A DNA stretch of 64,000 nt from Leucobacter sp. G161 (GTDB lineage Bacteria; Actinomycetota; Actinomycetes; Actinomycetales; Microbacteriaceae): the NCBI RefSeq assembly GCF_001482305.1, contig NZ_LOHP01000060.1:62001-126000 (forward strand), in the 5' to 3' direction. The position numbers and the translations under genes are program-made. Positions 1-8,073 of this stretch are shown in pieces. The notes under the pieces were generated by a model. It was not told where the DNA came from and did not search any database. It saw only the letters and a program-made list of their open reading frames with translations. How positions within the stretch are numbered: the first letter of the stretch is position 1; the number at the start of each line of letters is the position of its first letter.

Positions 1-18
1 GTCTTGAAGACCTAGGAA

Positions 19-974
19 TTACTGCTTGTCGTGCTCTCCCGATGGCTCGCCAGCCGTCCTTCCAGAGCGCCAATACCACACGGACACCGCGCCTACACCT
101 GCTGCGAGCACCACGATCCACCAAGGAAAGCCTGGCACTAGCGGCCGGGACCCAGCGGCGTCCAGATCAGCCGAGGGGTCGGGGTCATGCGCTCTCCGGT
201 CACCAGAATCCGGTGGGTGTTCAGGCCGAGTGGCGTACATGTCACAAGCGTCATGAGGTCTTTGCCCACGACGGGTCGAATCTCCTCAGTCTTGTCGGGA
301 TCGACGACTTGCACCTGAGTCACCCGGTACGTGAAGACCGTCCCTAGCACTTCGACGTTGAAGGTGTCACCCTCATTGACTTCGTCAAGGCGTGTGAACA
401 TTTCTGCGTTAGCAAGCCCCCGATGGCCGGTCAGCACTGATCGAGTACCCTCGCCACCAACAGGCAGGGACGTTCCTTGCAGATGCCCAATTCCTTTTAA
501 CAGCGTCGCGTCGCTTGTGCCATGGTAGACCGGCAAGTCAAGATCGATGACTGGTATGCGCAGCCTAGCCATCGTCCCAGTGGGAGAAGCACTCAACGTG
601 GTCCAGTAATCATGTAGTCCGCCCGGTACCCCTGTCCCCTCGGCAACATTTTGGCCGCCCTCGAACAACGCGCCTGACTGGAGGAGGTCGTTGTACTCTG
701 CAGCATCACTGAGCATTTGTTCGAGCTCTCCGGCAGCGCGTTGCGAATTCGCCAGCGCCTGATCAAACACGATATTGGATTGGTTAAATTGTGAGATCCA
801 CGCTGCTCCGTGCGGGTAGCCAAGGAGCCCAAGCCCGAGCAGTAACGAAAGCGCGATCATCAGGTTCAGACCGCCAAAACGCCAGTGTTTTTCTGGGGCA
901 GCATGGGCCCCAGACTGAGTCGTCCGGTGATTGTCGACGAGCGACGTAATCCCGTCGTTACGTGTTGGCTCCAT
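19..974 (-). pseudogene. Class C (pilus-assembly) sortase, apparently frameshifted near the C-terminus
   Basis: Membrane transpeptidase that polymerises the pilins encoded just upstream. From the ATG at 974 (GAGAGG lies 11 bases before it) the frame runs 278 residues to a stop at 138-140. It has an N-terminal membrane segment (about 36-52), catalytic His in LTGHRG (184), Cys in TLVTC (246) and Arg in NTHRIL (255), so the catalytic core is complete. The C-terminal helix typical of class C sortases is missing in this frame but is encoded in the next one (VPGFPWWIVVLAAG onward, stop at 19-21). One extra C in either C4 tract (175-178 or 181-184 on the plus strand) would join the two as GERMTPDPSADLDAAG. 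Either a real inactivating or phase-variable frameshift or a sequencing error. The protein is still likely to be made as a form lacking the tail. Confidence 0.85.
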
Positions 975-1060
975 TGTGGAGTGCGCCTCTCGGTGAAGAT
1001 GGTTCTGAAACCTGGCGGTTCTGCTGAGCAGACGCACGCCAGGTGCTCGGGTGTGCAATA

Positions 1061-1101
1061 CCCCGGTGTGCTGCCGCTCATTGAGCAGCAGCACACCGGG
1101 G
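1061..1101 (-). terminator. Large hairpin between pilin and sortase genes
   Basis: A 14-bp perfect stem (1061-1074 with 1088-1101) is extended by an inner 5-bp stem (1076-1080 with 1082-1086). It sits in the 180-bp gap between the backbone pilin stop and the sortase start. No T run follows on the minus strand, so it may be a partial terminator or mRNA-stabilising element that keeps sortase expression below pilin expression rather than a full stop. That role is inferred. Confidence 0.6.
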
Positions 1102-1158
1102 CGACAGATCCCTCGCGGGATGGAGCACACGTGTGCCTACGTGTGCATCCGTGTCACA

Positions 1159-2643
1159 CTATGCAGAGATCTTTCCCTTACGCGCACGCACGATCACAAG
1201 GGTCGCACCGAGCACGAGCAGGGCAGCTCCACCTGCGAACATCAACACGCTGCCAGCGGCACCGGTGAGAGGCAGGTTCGGGAGATCCCCCTCGTCTGCA
1301 CCAATCTGAGTGTTGAGCACGACGAGCTCAGCATCAGCACCGCTCACCTTAAATGCCATGCCGCCTTCGAGGCCCTTGTAGCCAGCAGGTACCTTTGTCT
1401 CGTAGACGCAGTAGTCTCCCTCTGCGAGCACCATGTTCGGGGTGGTGCCATCTGCACGCGAGGTCTGGCCAGCAAACACGACGTTCTCTGCCGGGTCCTG
1501 AACAGTCGGGCAAGTTGTGGTGCCAGCGGGCGCAGTCAGAATAGAGAACTCTGCACCTGCAAGCGCGACCTCAGCTGCAGCACCCTTGTTGCGTGCTTGC
1601 TTCAAAAGGTGTGCACCTGCCCAGAACTTTTCGGGATCGATAACTTCGGGGCCCTTGCCGGTCTTACCGTTCACGGTTACGTCGACCGAGTTCGAGGTGT
1701 CGCCAGAGGCAATCGCATCGGCCTGAACGTTCAGCAGCAGCTTGCCACCAATGTTGCTGTCGAGCTTTGCTAGGCCAGCGGCCTGAAAGCTCAGGACTAC
1801 CGTATTGCCACCGGTCGCGGGTGACTGCGGAGAGGTCAGCGTGTAGTCGGTGCCAGCTACGAGCGACACCTCAGCGTTCGTCTTCGAGAACAACTGGACC
1901 GTGCCGCCAGTGTAGGCAAGCCCGGAGCTCAGCGCGTCGGTGAGGGTATATTCGCTATACGTCTCGCCCGGTGCAAGCGCCTTGATGGGCATCGTGATGT
2001 CGAAGCTCACCTTATCGCCGACGATCTCGCCGTCCTTCGTGGCGCCAGAGCCAAGCAGCGTGTTCTTCGGGTAGATGTGCGGCTCGTAGTTCCAGTCCGC
2101 GCTTCCTGCGGCCCCGTTACCCGGGAACGGCACAGTGACGATTGTCGGTTGCGCGGGTGCGAGGGCGTTTTCCGCCAGCGTACTTTCCCACACGACATAG
2201 GCCCGATCCGCATCAAGAGCGAAGGTCGTGCCGCCAGTTGACGCGTCAGTCATCTGTTCGCCGGCACAGGTGCCGAGCGTGAGCGCTGAGCCGTTCTCGG
2301 TGACCTCTGGTGTATCAGTGGGATCAGTTGCCAGTGTTACGCTGAGGTCCTTGAGGCGCAGCCAGTTCGCTGAATCAGCAAGGTCAAATCCGGAGATCTC
2401 GCAAACGTTGAATCCCGCGACGAGGGGAAGTGCGCCGTGACCCGTGATAGGTGAACCGTCGTTCGGGCCAATATTGCCGTCTGGCTGCTCAAGCTTGTAC
2501 ACGCTGAGGGACCCCGAAGTCATCGCAGGATCTCCCGGAGCTGCAAGCGCGGGGCTTGCCATCAAGCCCATGCTTCCAAGTATCAGGGCGGCGCCGCCAA
2601 TGAGGGCGACGCCACGAGGGCGACGTGTTGTCTGAATAGTCAA
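1159..2643 (-). CDS. SpaA-type major (backbone) pilin with LPLTG sorting signal
   Basis: Covalently polymerised pilus shaft subunit of 494 residues. The start is a TTG at 2643 with AAAGGAA six bases upstream; the longer frame before it has no signal-peptide character. Visible in order: Sec signal peptide ending near ALA-APGD (34/35), pilin motif YPKN with its lysine (191-194) used for the inter-subunit bond, Cna-B/SpaA-like beta domains, E-box YETKVPAGY (Glu about 415) that normally supports an intramolecular isopeptide bond, then LPLTG (457-461), a hydrophobic helix and a basic tail (RARKGK). It lies between a larger LPLTG protein and the sortase, the usual tip-backbone-sortase order. The base composition looks less G+C-rich than the housekeeping genes (by eye). 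Confidence 0.93.
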   Translation of the reverse strand: MTIQTTRRPRGVALIGGAALILGSMGLMASPALAAPGDPAMTSGSLSVYKLEQPDGNIGPNDGSPITGHGALPLVAGFNVCEISGFDLADSANWLRLKDLSVTLATDPTDTPEVTENGSALTLGTCAGEQMTDASTGGTTFALDADRAYVVWESTLAENALAPAQPTIVTVPFPGNGAAGSADWNYEPHIYPKNTLLGSGATKDGEIVGDKVSFDITMPIKALAPGETYSEYTLTDALSSGLAYTGGTVQLFSKTNAEVSLVAGTDYTLTSPQSPATGGNTVVLSFQAAGLAKLDSNIGGKLLLNVQADAIASGDTSNSVDVTVNGKTGKGPEVIDPEKFWAGAHLLKQARNKGAAAEVALAGAEFSILTAPAGTTTCPTVQDPAENVVFAGQTSRADGTTPNMVLAEGDYCVYETKVPAGYKGLEGGMAFKVSGADAELVVLNTQIGADEGDLPNLPLTGAAGSVLMFAGGAALLVLGATLVIVRARKGKISA

Positions 2644-2732
2644 TGTGTTTCCTTTCGGCCATTCATGTGTTGGGTGTAGGTCCAGGGTTACCTTTTGGTC
2701 CCTGAAGTTGGGCGGAACGTGCGGGCGAGTGC

Positions 2733-5651
2733 TCAGGCTGTGGCGGTGCGGCGACGTGCGTTCATCAGGTGTCGACGACGCCACTGACCGAGCGCAGCCA
2801 GCGCGAGGGCGATGCCACCTGCGCCAAGGAACTGCCAGCTACCAAGCCCGCCAGTCAGTGGCAGCGTCGGCATATCAACAGGAGCACCGGCTACCAGGCG
2901 AAACACCTCATGAGTGCCTTGCGCTACCAAGGTGCCCGATGGCTCAGTCTCGATCCAGCAGCTTTGTGGTGCCGACAGTGGGGAGACAGCATGAGGCGCG
3001 CAACCGGCAGATGCGAGGTCCAGCTTTTGGATGCCCACAAGTGCCAGACCCGTTGGCAATGCTGCGCTCAGCTCAAACGATGCAGGCTTCGCGACGACGC
3101 TCTGTTCCTCCGGAAGCAACGAGAACGAGTCGCCTTCTGTGGAGGTCCCCGAAAGCTTCCACCCGGCCGGGGCAACTGCAGTCTGACCACCGAGCCGCTG
3201 CGTTACATAGGAGACCTGGCTGGCCTGGTTCGTCAGGCTGCACGTGATCGGCGCGGTAACGTCAGCGGTCGCCGAGACGGTGAGCTGGGACGTCGTCGGG
3301 TTGAACATGCCCACCGGCAGATTGACACCATTTCCGTCAAGGCACTCAGGTTTTCCCTGCAGCGTGTAGGCGTCGGCCGATGGCTCGGGCATTGCCCGCA
3401 GACGCTCACCGATCACATAGGTCTTGTCTCGGTCGAGCTCGATTGGCTGTGACGGGTCGCTGATGACCTCGGTGGTCGTTCCCTCAGTAGCGGTGATCTC
3501 CCAGTTCTCCGCCCCAACTGGAGCAAGCTCCGGCGCGGGGTACCTCACGTCTTGCACGACCTTCTCGCCGAGCGTGGGGACCGACGTAGAGACCTGAACT
3601 TCGCACTTGGGGCTCGAAGCAGGGGAAGTGTTGCCCGCAGAATCTTGCTGCGTGGCCCAGAACTGGTACTTGCCGTTCGGCAGTTCCGCATCGGGGGTGT
3701 ACTCCCAGATCGGCCCGCTCACGCTGGCAGTGTGGCTGGTGTCCGTCGGCGGCTCCGTCGAGAGATTACGCTGGTGTACGGTGACAACAGCACCAGGCTC
3801 GACCCCGCTGCCACGCAACGTCGGCTGTGTGTCCTGTGTGGGCGACACCGGACAGGTCAACACTGGAGCATTCGGTACAACGGTGTCCACAGTGAATGAC
3901 ACACCCCAAGCGGTCGGCTGCGCCGCATTGTTCGGGTTCGACGGGTCACTTGTCAGGTTGAACCGCGAATCTTGCTCTGTCTGCAATGCGACCACCGTGT
4001 AGCGCCCGTCTGCTAGCGGTGTGCGCGGCTTGTAGGTGTAGCTCCATTTGCCGCTGCTGTCTACGACAACCTCGCACCCTCCGCTCGCCACACAGTTGCG
4101 GTCACCATCCACGATGGTGAGCAGCGCAGGGTCACTCGTGTTGGTGATCTTGTCGCCCTGGCGGAACTTCAAGGAGATGGAACGGCCGGGCTCGCCGGTT
4201 CCACTAATCACAACCTCATTGTTCACGGTGGTGTAAGACCCGTCTGCGGGCAACTCGATCAACGGGGCGGTCGGACGGTCGATGGTGTATTTGTAATATG
4301 CGGAGCCTGCGGTCCACTTCTGGTCCTCAGCGAGCGCAGTCATGCGTCCCGCGCCGTCAAACAGGTCACCCGCCGCAAATACTCGTTCTTTACCCGCGGC
4401 TGCAGTCGTCACAGAGGTCGGGTTACTCGTCTCGGGCCATGCCAGCAGCCGGTAATAGCCCGTGCCTCGATCCTGCAATCCTCGGAAATCGATTTCGCCG
4501 GACCGTGATACCCTCCCGCCGTTCAGGCCCTGCGCGCCGGCATCATCGGTATAGGCGAGCGTAGGCCGGCTTCCGCCGGTGTCCTCGTTCTTGGCCATGC
4601 GGGCTCCGGTCGATCCTGCGGGCCAGACGTTGCTGTTCGGCGTCATGCCATCGACCCGGATCGGGCCAGTATTGATTTCTTTGACTAACCGGCCGTCCTC
4701 GTGCACCCAGGCGTACCAGAAGCTCTTCGTAACAGAGTTCGCCGGGCCTCTTGCGGCTGTGTTGAACGCCGGGTTGACGAGGTGCACGCCTACCGAGTTT
4801 GCGGGCACCACGCCCTCTGGGACGCTTCCCGGCCTGTTGATTCCAGCAGAGTTTCCGAGTGCCAAATCGTAGTCCAACACCATCGCCCAGTTCGCCTGGC
4901 CGCGTGACCACAAGCTGTACTGGTTGTCCCAGAGCACCTGCACGATGGGGCCGGAGACTGCGCCGGAACGCGCGCTATAGATGTTGTACTCCACGTTGTA
5001 GGTGGTCAGGGGCGCACCGCGCATCCAGGCCGCACCACTCCCGGGCGCACCCCGTTCAAAGCTAAAGAACACGGGCCCCGTGGTCCTGCGTCCATCCACA
5101 ACGTTGTTGACGGTGAGATTATCTCGGAAGTTCATGTCGCCCTCAATTGACATCACGAGGAAGTCGTTGTCACCGGCGGGGATCACTTTGTGAATGGTGA
5201 AGTACTGATCCACATTCTTCGCCCAGCTCAGCGCCCCGGCTGCACCTGAAGTATTGATGTACCGGTTGTCGAGGTACCCGAGAGTTCCGCTGGATTCGCC
5301 ACCGTAATGGTCGTATCCGACACGGAGGTACTTACCGTCAACGGGTTTCAGCTCGAGGGTCTGCTCGTCAACGTATCCGCGGGGTACTTTCAGAACGAGC
5401 GAAAGTCGAAGCTCATCGATGAGATCGTCAATCTTCGCGTTGTATCCGTGAAAAAAGGTCACCTCAGGCGCCGCTACCGGCGCCGCTTGGGCCGGGGTCT
5501 CAAGCGCATTGGGGGCCGGCGCGATAAGGGCAGCAACAGCGATAGCTGCGGCTACGGTCATTCCGAGCCACCTGGGCAACGCGCGCCCGATGCCTGACTT
5601 CTTTGCGCCCATCGGCTGCACCGCATGAGTTGGCGTCAATTTCCGCACCAC
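2733..5651 (-). CDS. Large LPLTG-anchored surface adhesin, probable pilus tip protein
   Basis: Cell-wall or pilus-tip protein of about 972 residues. I chose the GTG at 5651, preceded by GGCGGAG five bases away; GTG codons at 5657 and 5648 and an ATG at 5717 are alternatives. A twin-lysine/arginine N-region and a hydrophobic stretch (WLGMTVAAAIAVAALIA) form a signal peptide ending near AQA-APVAAP. The first half is a large unassigned extracellular module. The middle shows at least two Ig-like repeats (one beginning near APLIELPADGSYT, the next near PNAPVLTCPVSPT). LPLTG is at about 930-934, followed by a hydrophobic helix and a basic tail. It is the first gene of the pilus operon, 89 bp before the backbone pilin. 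The ligand is unknown. Confidence 0.85.
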   Translation of the reverse strand: MVRKLTPTHAVQPMGAKKSGIGRALPRWLGMTVAAAIAVAALIAPAPNALETPAQAAPVAAPEVTFFHGYNAKIDDLIDELRLSLVLKVPRGYVDEQTLELKPVDGKYLRVGYDHYGGESSGTLGYLDNRYINTSGAAGALSWAKNVDQYFTIHKVIPAGDNDFLVMSIEGDMNFRDNLTVNNVVDGRRTTGPVFFSFERGAPGSGAAWMRGAPLTTYNVEYNIYSARSGAVSGPIVQVLWDNQYSLWSRGQANWAMVLDYDLALGNSAGINRPGSVPEGVVPANSVGVHLVNPAFNTAARGPANSVTKSFWYAWVHEDGRLVKEINTGPIRVDGMTPNSNVWPAGSTGARMAKNEDTGGSRPTLAYTDDAGAQGLNGGRVSRSGEIDFRGLQDRGTGYYRLLAWPETSNPTSVTTAAAGKERVFAAGDLFDGAGRMTALAEDQKWTAGSAYYKYTIDRPTAPLIELPADGSYTTVNNEVVISGTGEPGRSISLKFRQGDKITNTSDPALLTIVDGDRNCVASGGCEVVVDSSGKWSYTYKPRTPLADGRYTVVALQTEQDSRFNLTSDPSNPNNAAQPTAWGVSFTVDTVVPNAPVLTCPVSPTQDTQPTLRGSGVEPGAVVTVHQRNLSTEPPTDTSHTASVSGPIWEYTPDAELPNGKYQFWATQQDSAGNTSPASSPKCEVQVSTSVPTLGEKVVQDVRYPAPELAPVGAENWEITATEGTTTEVISDPSQPIELDRDKTYVIGERLRAMPEPSADAYTLQGKPECLDGNGVNLPVGMFNPTTSQLTVSATADVTAPITCSLTNQASQVSYVTQRLGGQTAVAPAGWKLSGTSTEGDSFSLLPEEQSVVAKPASFELSAALPTGLALVGIQKLDLASAGCAPHAVSPLSAPQSCWIETEPSGTLVAQGTHEVFRLVAGAPVDMPTLPLTGGLGSWQFLGAGGIALALAALGQWRRRHLMNARRRTATA

Positions 5652-5835
5652 AATCACTCCGCCTTCCCCGGTACGAGCGCCGCTGTGCTTTGAACACAGC
5701 TGCAAGAGCGCTCTCATCAGGGTTAAGCCAAGCTGATGATGTGCCGGAAAATTGCTAGAAGCAACATCCTTCGACCGTTTTTCAACCGTTCGGCGTAAAT
5801 ATCGCCTCGTTGGCGACGCTATGTCTCGCACAGTC

Positions 5836-5887
5836 GAAAAATAAAATGGCGGGAAGGCCGGCGTCAGTCGACGCTTACCTTCCCGCC
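5836..5887 (-). terminator. Rho-independent terminator of the mscR-MBL operon
   Basis: A perfect 10-bp inverted repeat (5848-5857 with 5878-5887) encloses an inner GCGTC/GACGC stem. On the minus strand the stem is followed by ATTTTATTTTT, an intrinsic-terminator signature. It separates the MBL hydrolase transcript from the pilus operon. Confidence 0.8.
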
Positions 5888-5938
5888 TGCATCAATCGGG
5901 TCCGTTTTGGGGATGGGGGCGGAACCGTTGAAGCTAGC

Positions 5939-5973
5939 GCGCGGCACGATTCTTGGGGGATGCCGTGCCGCGC
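5939..5973. other. Second intergenic hairpin upstream of the pilus operon
   Basis: GCGCGGCACG (5939-5948) and its exact reverse complement (5964-5973) are separated by 15 bases. There is no T run on either side. The rest of the gap from 5888 to 6087 shows no gene or other recognisable element. Confidence 0.5.
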
Positions 5974-6087
5974 ACTCCGCTGAGACTATGTTGCCTTCGC
6001 GAGTGAGCGGCCTACGCCTGCTCCATTTCAACCACTTTTAGTCCACTGTGTCGATCCAATGACGAGACTTGCCAGTGACAGCGTCAC

Positions 6088-6714
6088 TCAGTGTCCGCGT
6101 GCAATCCAGTCAGCGAGGTGGGGCGCCTCTGCTCCGATGGTTGTTGCTCCCCCGTGCCCGGTGTACACCACCGTGTCACTTGGCAGCGTCAGCAGCGACG
6201 CGCGAATCGACTCAATAATCGTCTCGAAGCTGCTGAAGGAGCGTCCTGTCGCACCCGGGCCGCCTTGAAACAGGGTATCTCCCGAAAACACCGCACCAAG
6301 CGCAGGCGCGACAAAGCAGCTGGATCCCGGCGAGTGCCCCGGAGTGTGCTTCGCGGTGAGATCGACACCAGCAACGGTGAACACATCGCCGTCAGCGATG
6401 TCAGCGTCGGGGGCCTCCGAGTACACCGTGTCCCAGAGCATCCGGTCTGCGGGGTGCAGATGGATCGGTGCGCCCAATAGTTCCGCGGTCTCCACGGCAG
6501 CGCGAATGTGGTCGTCGTGGCCGTGCGTGAGCAGCACCGCGAGGGTCTTGCGATCCCCCACCGCCGCCTTGATCGCCTCGGGATCGTGCGCGGGATCGAT
6601 CACGATCACCTCGGAGTCGTCCCCGACGATCCACACGTTATTGTCGACATCCCAGGTTCCGCCGTCGAGCGAGAATGTGCCGCTCGTCACCAGGTTCTCA
6701 ACGCGCGCGTTCAC
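6088..6714 (-). CDS. MBL-fold metallo-hydrolase linked to mycothiol dehydrogenase
   Basis: Metallo-beta-lactamase-fold hydrolase of 208 residues. The metal-binding motif THGHDDH (His64, His66, Asp68, His69) is intact, and later ligands are visible in [16 protein letters not shown] and the C-terminal GHGGATT. The start ATG overlaps the stop of the upstream dehydrogenase by four bases, so the two are translationally coupled. In other actinobacteria an MBL protein next to mscR is thought to hydrolyse S-formyl-mycothiol, the product of that enzyme, in the way S-formylglutathione hydrolase follows FrmA. That activity is inferred from the linkage; the fold also suits glyoxalase II-like thioesterases. 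A paralogue lies at 21059-21712. Confidence 0.88.
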   Translation of the reverse strand: MNARVENLVTSGTFSLDGGTWDVDNNVWIVGDDSEVIVIDPAHDPEAIKAAVGDRKTLAVLLTHGHDDHIRAAVETAELLGAPIHLHPADRMLWDTVYSEAPDADIADGDVFTVAGVDLTAKHTPGHSPGSSCFVAPALGAVFSGDTLFQGGPGATGRSFSSFETIIESIRASLLTLPSDTVVYTGHGGATTIGAEAPHLADWIARGH

Positions 6715-7796
6715 AACACCACCACCGATCTCAGTACGTTGCCCGTCGCCATCTTGGCGAAGGCTGCTTCAACTTCGTCGAGCTTGATGCGCTCGGTCAC
6801 AAATCCTTCGAGATCGAGTCGTCCGAGCTTCGCCTGATCGATGAGCATCTGGAAGTCGCGGCTCGGCAGGCAGTCGCCGTACCACGACGACTTCAGCGAT
6901 CCACCGCGGCCAAACACGTCGAGCAACGGCAACTCGAGCATCATCTCGGGTGTCGGCACGCCGACGAGCACCACGCGGCCAGCGAGATCGCGCGCGTAGA
7001 ACGCCTGCGTGTAGGTCTCGGGCCGACCGACAGCGTCAACGACAACGTCCGCACCGAACCCGCCGGTGAGGGCCTGGATCGCTTCGACCGCGTCGGTGTG
7101 CTTCGAGTTCACCGTGTGCGTCGCGCCGAAGTGCTTCGCCTGCTCGAGCTTTGCGTCGTCGATGTCGACGGCGATGATCGTCGTCGCTCCCGCGAGCTGT
7201 GCGCCAGCGATCGCCGCGGTGCCGACACCGCCGCAGCCGATGACCGCGACGGACTCGCCGCGCTGCACGTCACCCGTGTTGATAGACGCGCCGATCCCTG
7301 CCATGATGCCGCATCCGAGGAGGCCGACTGCCGCCGCGTCCGACTCCTCATCGATCTTCGTGCACTGGCCTGCGGCGACGAGGGTCTTCTCAGCGAACGA
7401 TCCGATGCCGAGCGCAGCCGAGAGCTCCGTGCCGTCTTCGAGGGTCATCTTCTGGGTAGCGTTGTGCGTCGCGAAACAGTACTGCGCCTGCCCCTTCGCG
7501 CACGCGCGACACTCGCCGCACACGGCTCGCCAGTTGAGGATCACCCGGTCACCAACAGCGACCTCGGTGACGCCCTCGCCGACAACTGCCACGCGAGCGG
7601 TCGACTCGTGACCGAGGAGGAACGGGAAGTCGTCGTTTATTCCGCCCTGTTGGTAGTGATAGTCGGTATGGCACACGCCACAGGTGAGCACGTCGACGAC
7701 GACCTCACCGGGCCCGGGTTCGGGAACAATAATCGTTTCTACGGTCGCGGGTGCGTGCTTTTCGCGCACAACCACTCCCTGCACTCGATACGCCAC
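6711..7796 (-). CDS. mscR: S-(hydroxymethyl)mycothiol dehydrogenase
   Basis: Zinc-dependent medium-chain dehydrogenase of 361 residues that oxidises the formaldehyde-mycothiol adduct (and may reduce S-nitrosomycothiol), part of cytosolic formaldehyde detoxification. Visible: catalytic zinc motif [13 protein letters not shown], structural zinc cluster [15 protein letters not shown] and the NAD-binding GCGGVG turn. Length and motifs match the actinobacterial mycothiol-dependent enzyme rather than glutathione FrmA. It is coupled to the downstream MBL hydrolase. Its presence implies a mycothiol-producing actinobacterium. Confidence 0.9.
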   Translation of the reverse strand: MAYRVQGVVVREKHAPATVETIIVPEPGPGEVVVDVLTCGVCHTDYHYQQGGINDDFPFLLGHESTARVAVVGEGVTEVAVGDRVILNWRAVCGECRACAKGQAQYCFATHNATQKMTLEDGTELSAALGIGSFAEKTLVAAGQCTKIDEESDAAAVGLLGCGIMAGIGASINTGDVQRGESVAVIGCGGVGTAAIAGAQLAGATTIIAVDIDDAKLEQAKHFGATHTVNSKHTDAVEAIQALTGGFGADVVVDAVGRPETYTQAFYARDLAGRVVLVGVPTPEMMLELPLLDVFGRGGSLKSSWYGDCLPSRDFQMLIDQAKLGRLDLEGFVTERIKLDEVEAAFAKMATGNVLRSVVVL

Positions 7797-7910
7797 GAGT
7801 CCACCTTTCTGCTGGAGACACCGAGGGCGGATCGCACCGCCATCGGCCTGTGGCCAGGCTATCGGGTTTACGCAGCGCGAGCCGTGAGCATTCGGCCTGG
7901 CGCGGCGTCT

Positions 7911-7988
7911 CTAGGAGTCGATGTCGTCTTCGAATTCGAGATCCTCGCCAGCGAAGATCGATTCAAGCATCGTTGCGAGATAGTTCAT
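7911..7988 (-). CDS. Possible 25-residue acidic peptide
   Basis: A short frame encodes an acidic peptide beginning MNYLATMLES and ending EDDIDS. It lies in the 277-bp gap between glnE and mscR. There is no clear Shine-Dalgarno sequence; the frame stays open upstream to a TTG near 8036. No family is recognised. It could be chance, or a leader peptide for mscR. Confidence 0.25.
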   Translation of the reverse strand: MNYLATMLESIFAGEDLEFEDDIDS

Positions 7989-8073
7989 GCTGTCAGGGTA
8001 CGCCGAGCGCCCGGCGCTGGCTAGAGCAGGCTCCAAATGGACGACAGCCGTTCAGCTGGCGGTCACCTCTCCC

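Noticed and set aside
6675-8024. Long plus-strand open frame opposite mscR
   Set aside because: Antisense frame of a high-G+C gene; its product is Arg/Val/Asp-rich with no motif, while the minus strand encodes a clear dehydrogenase.
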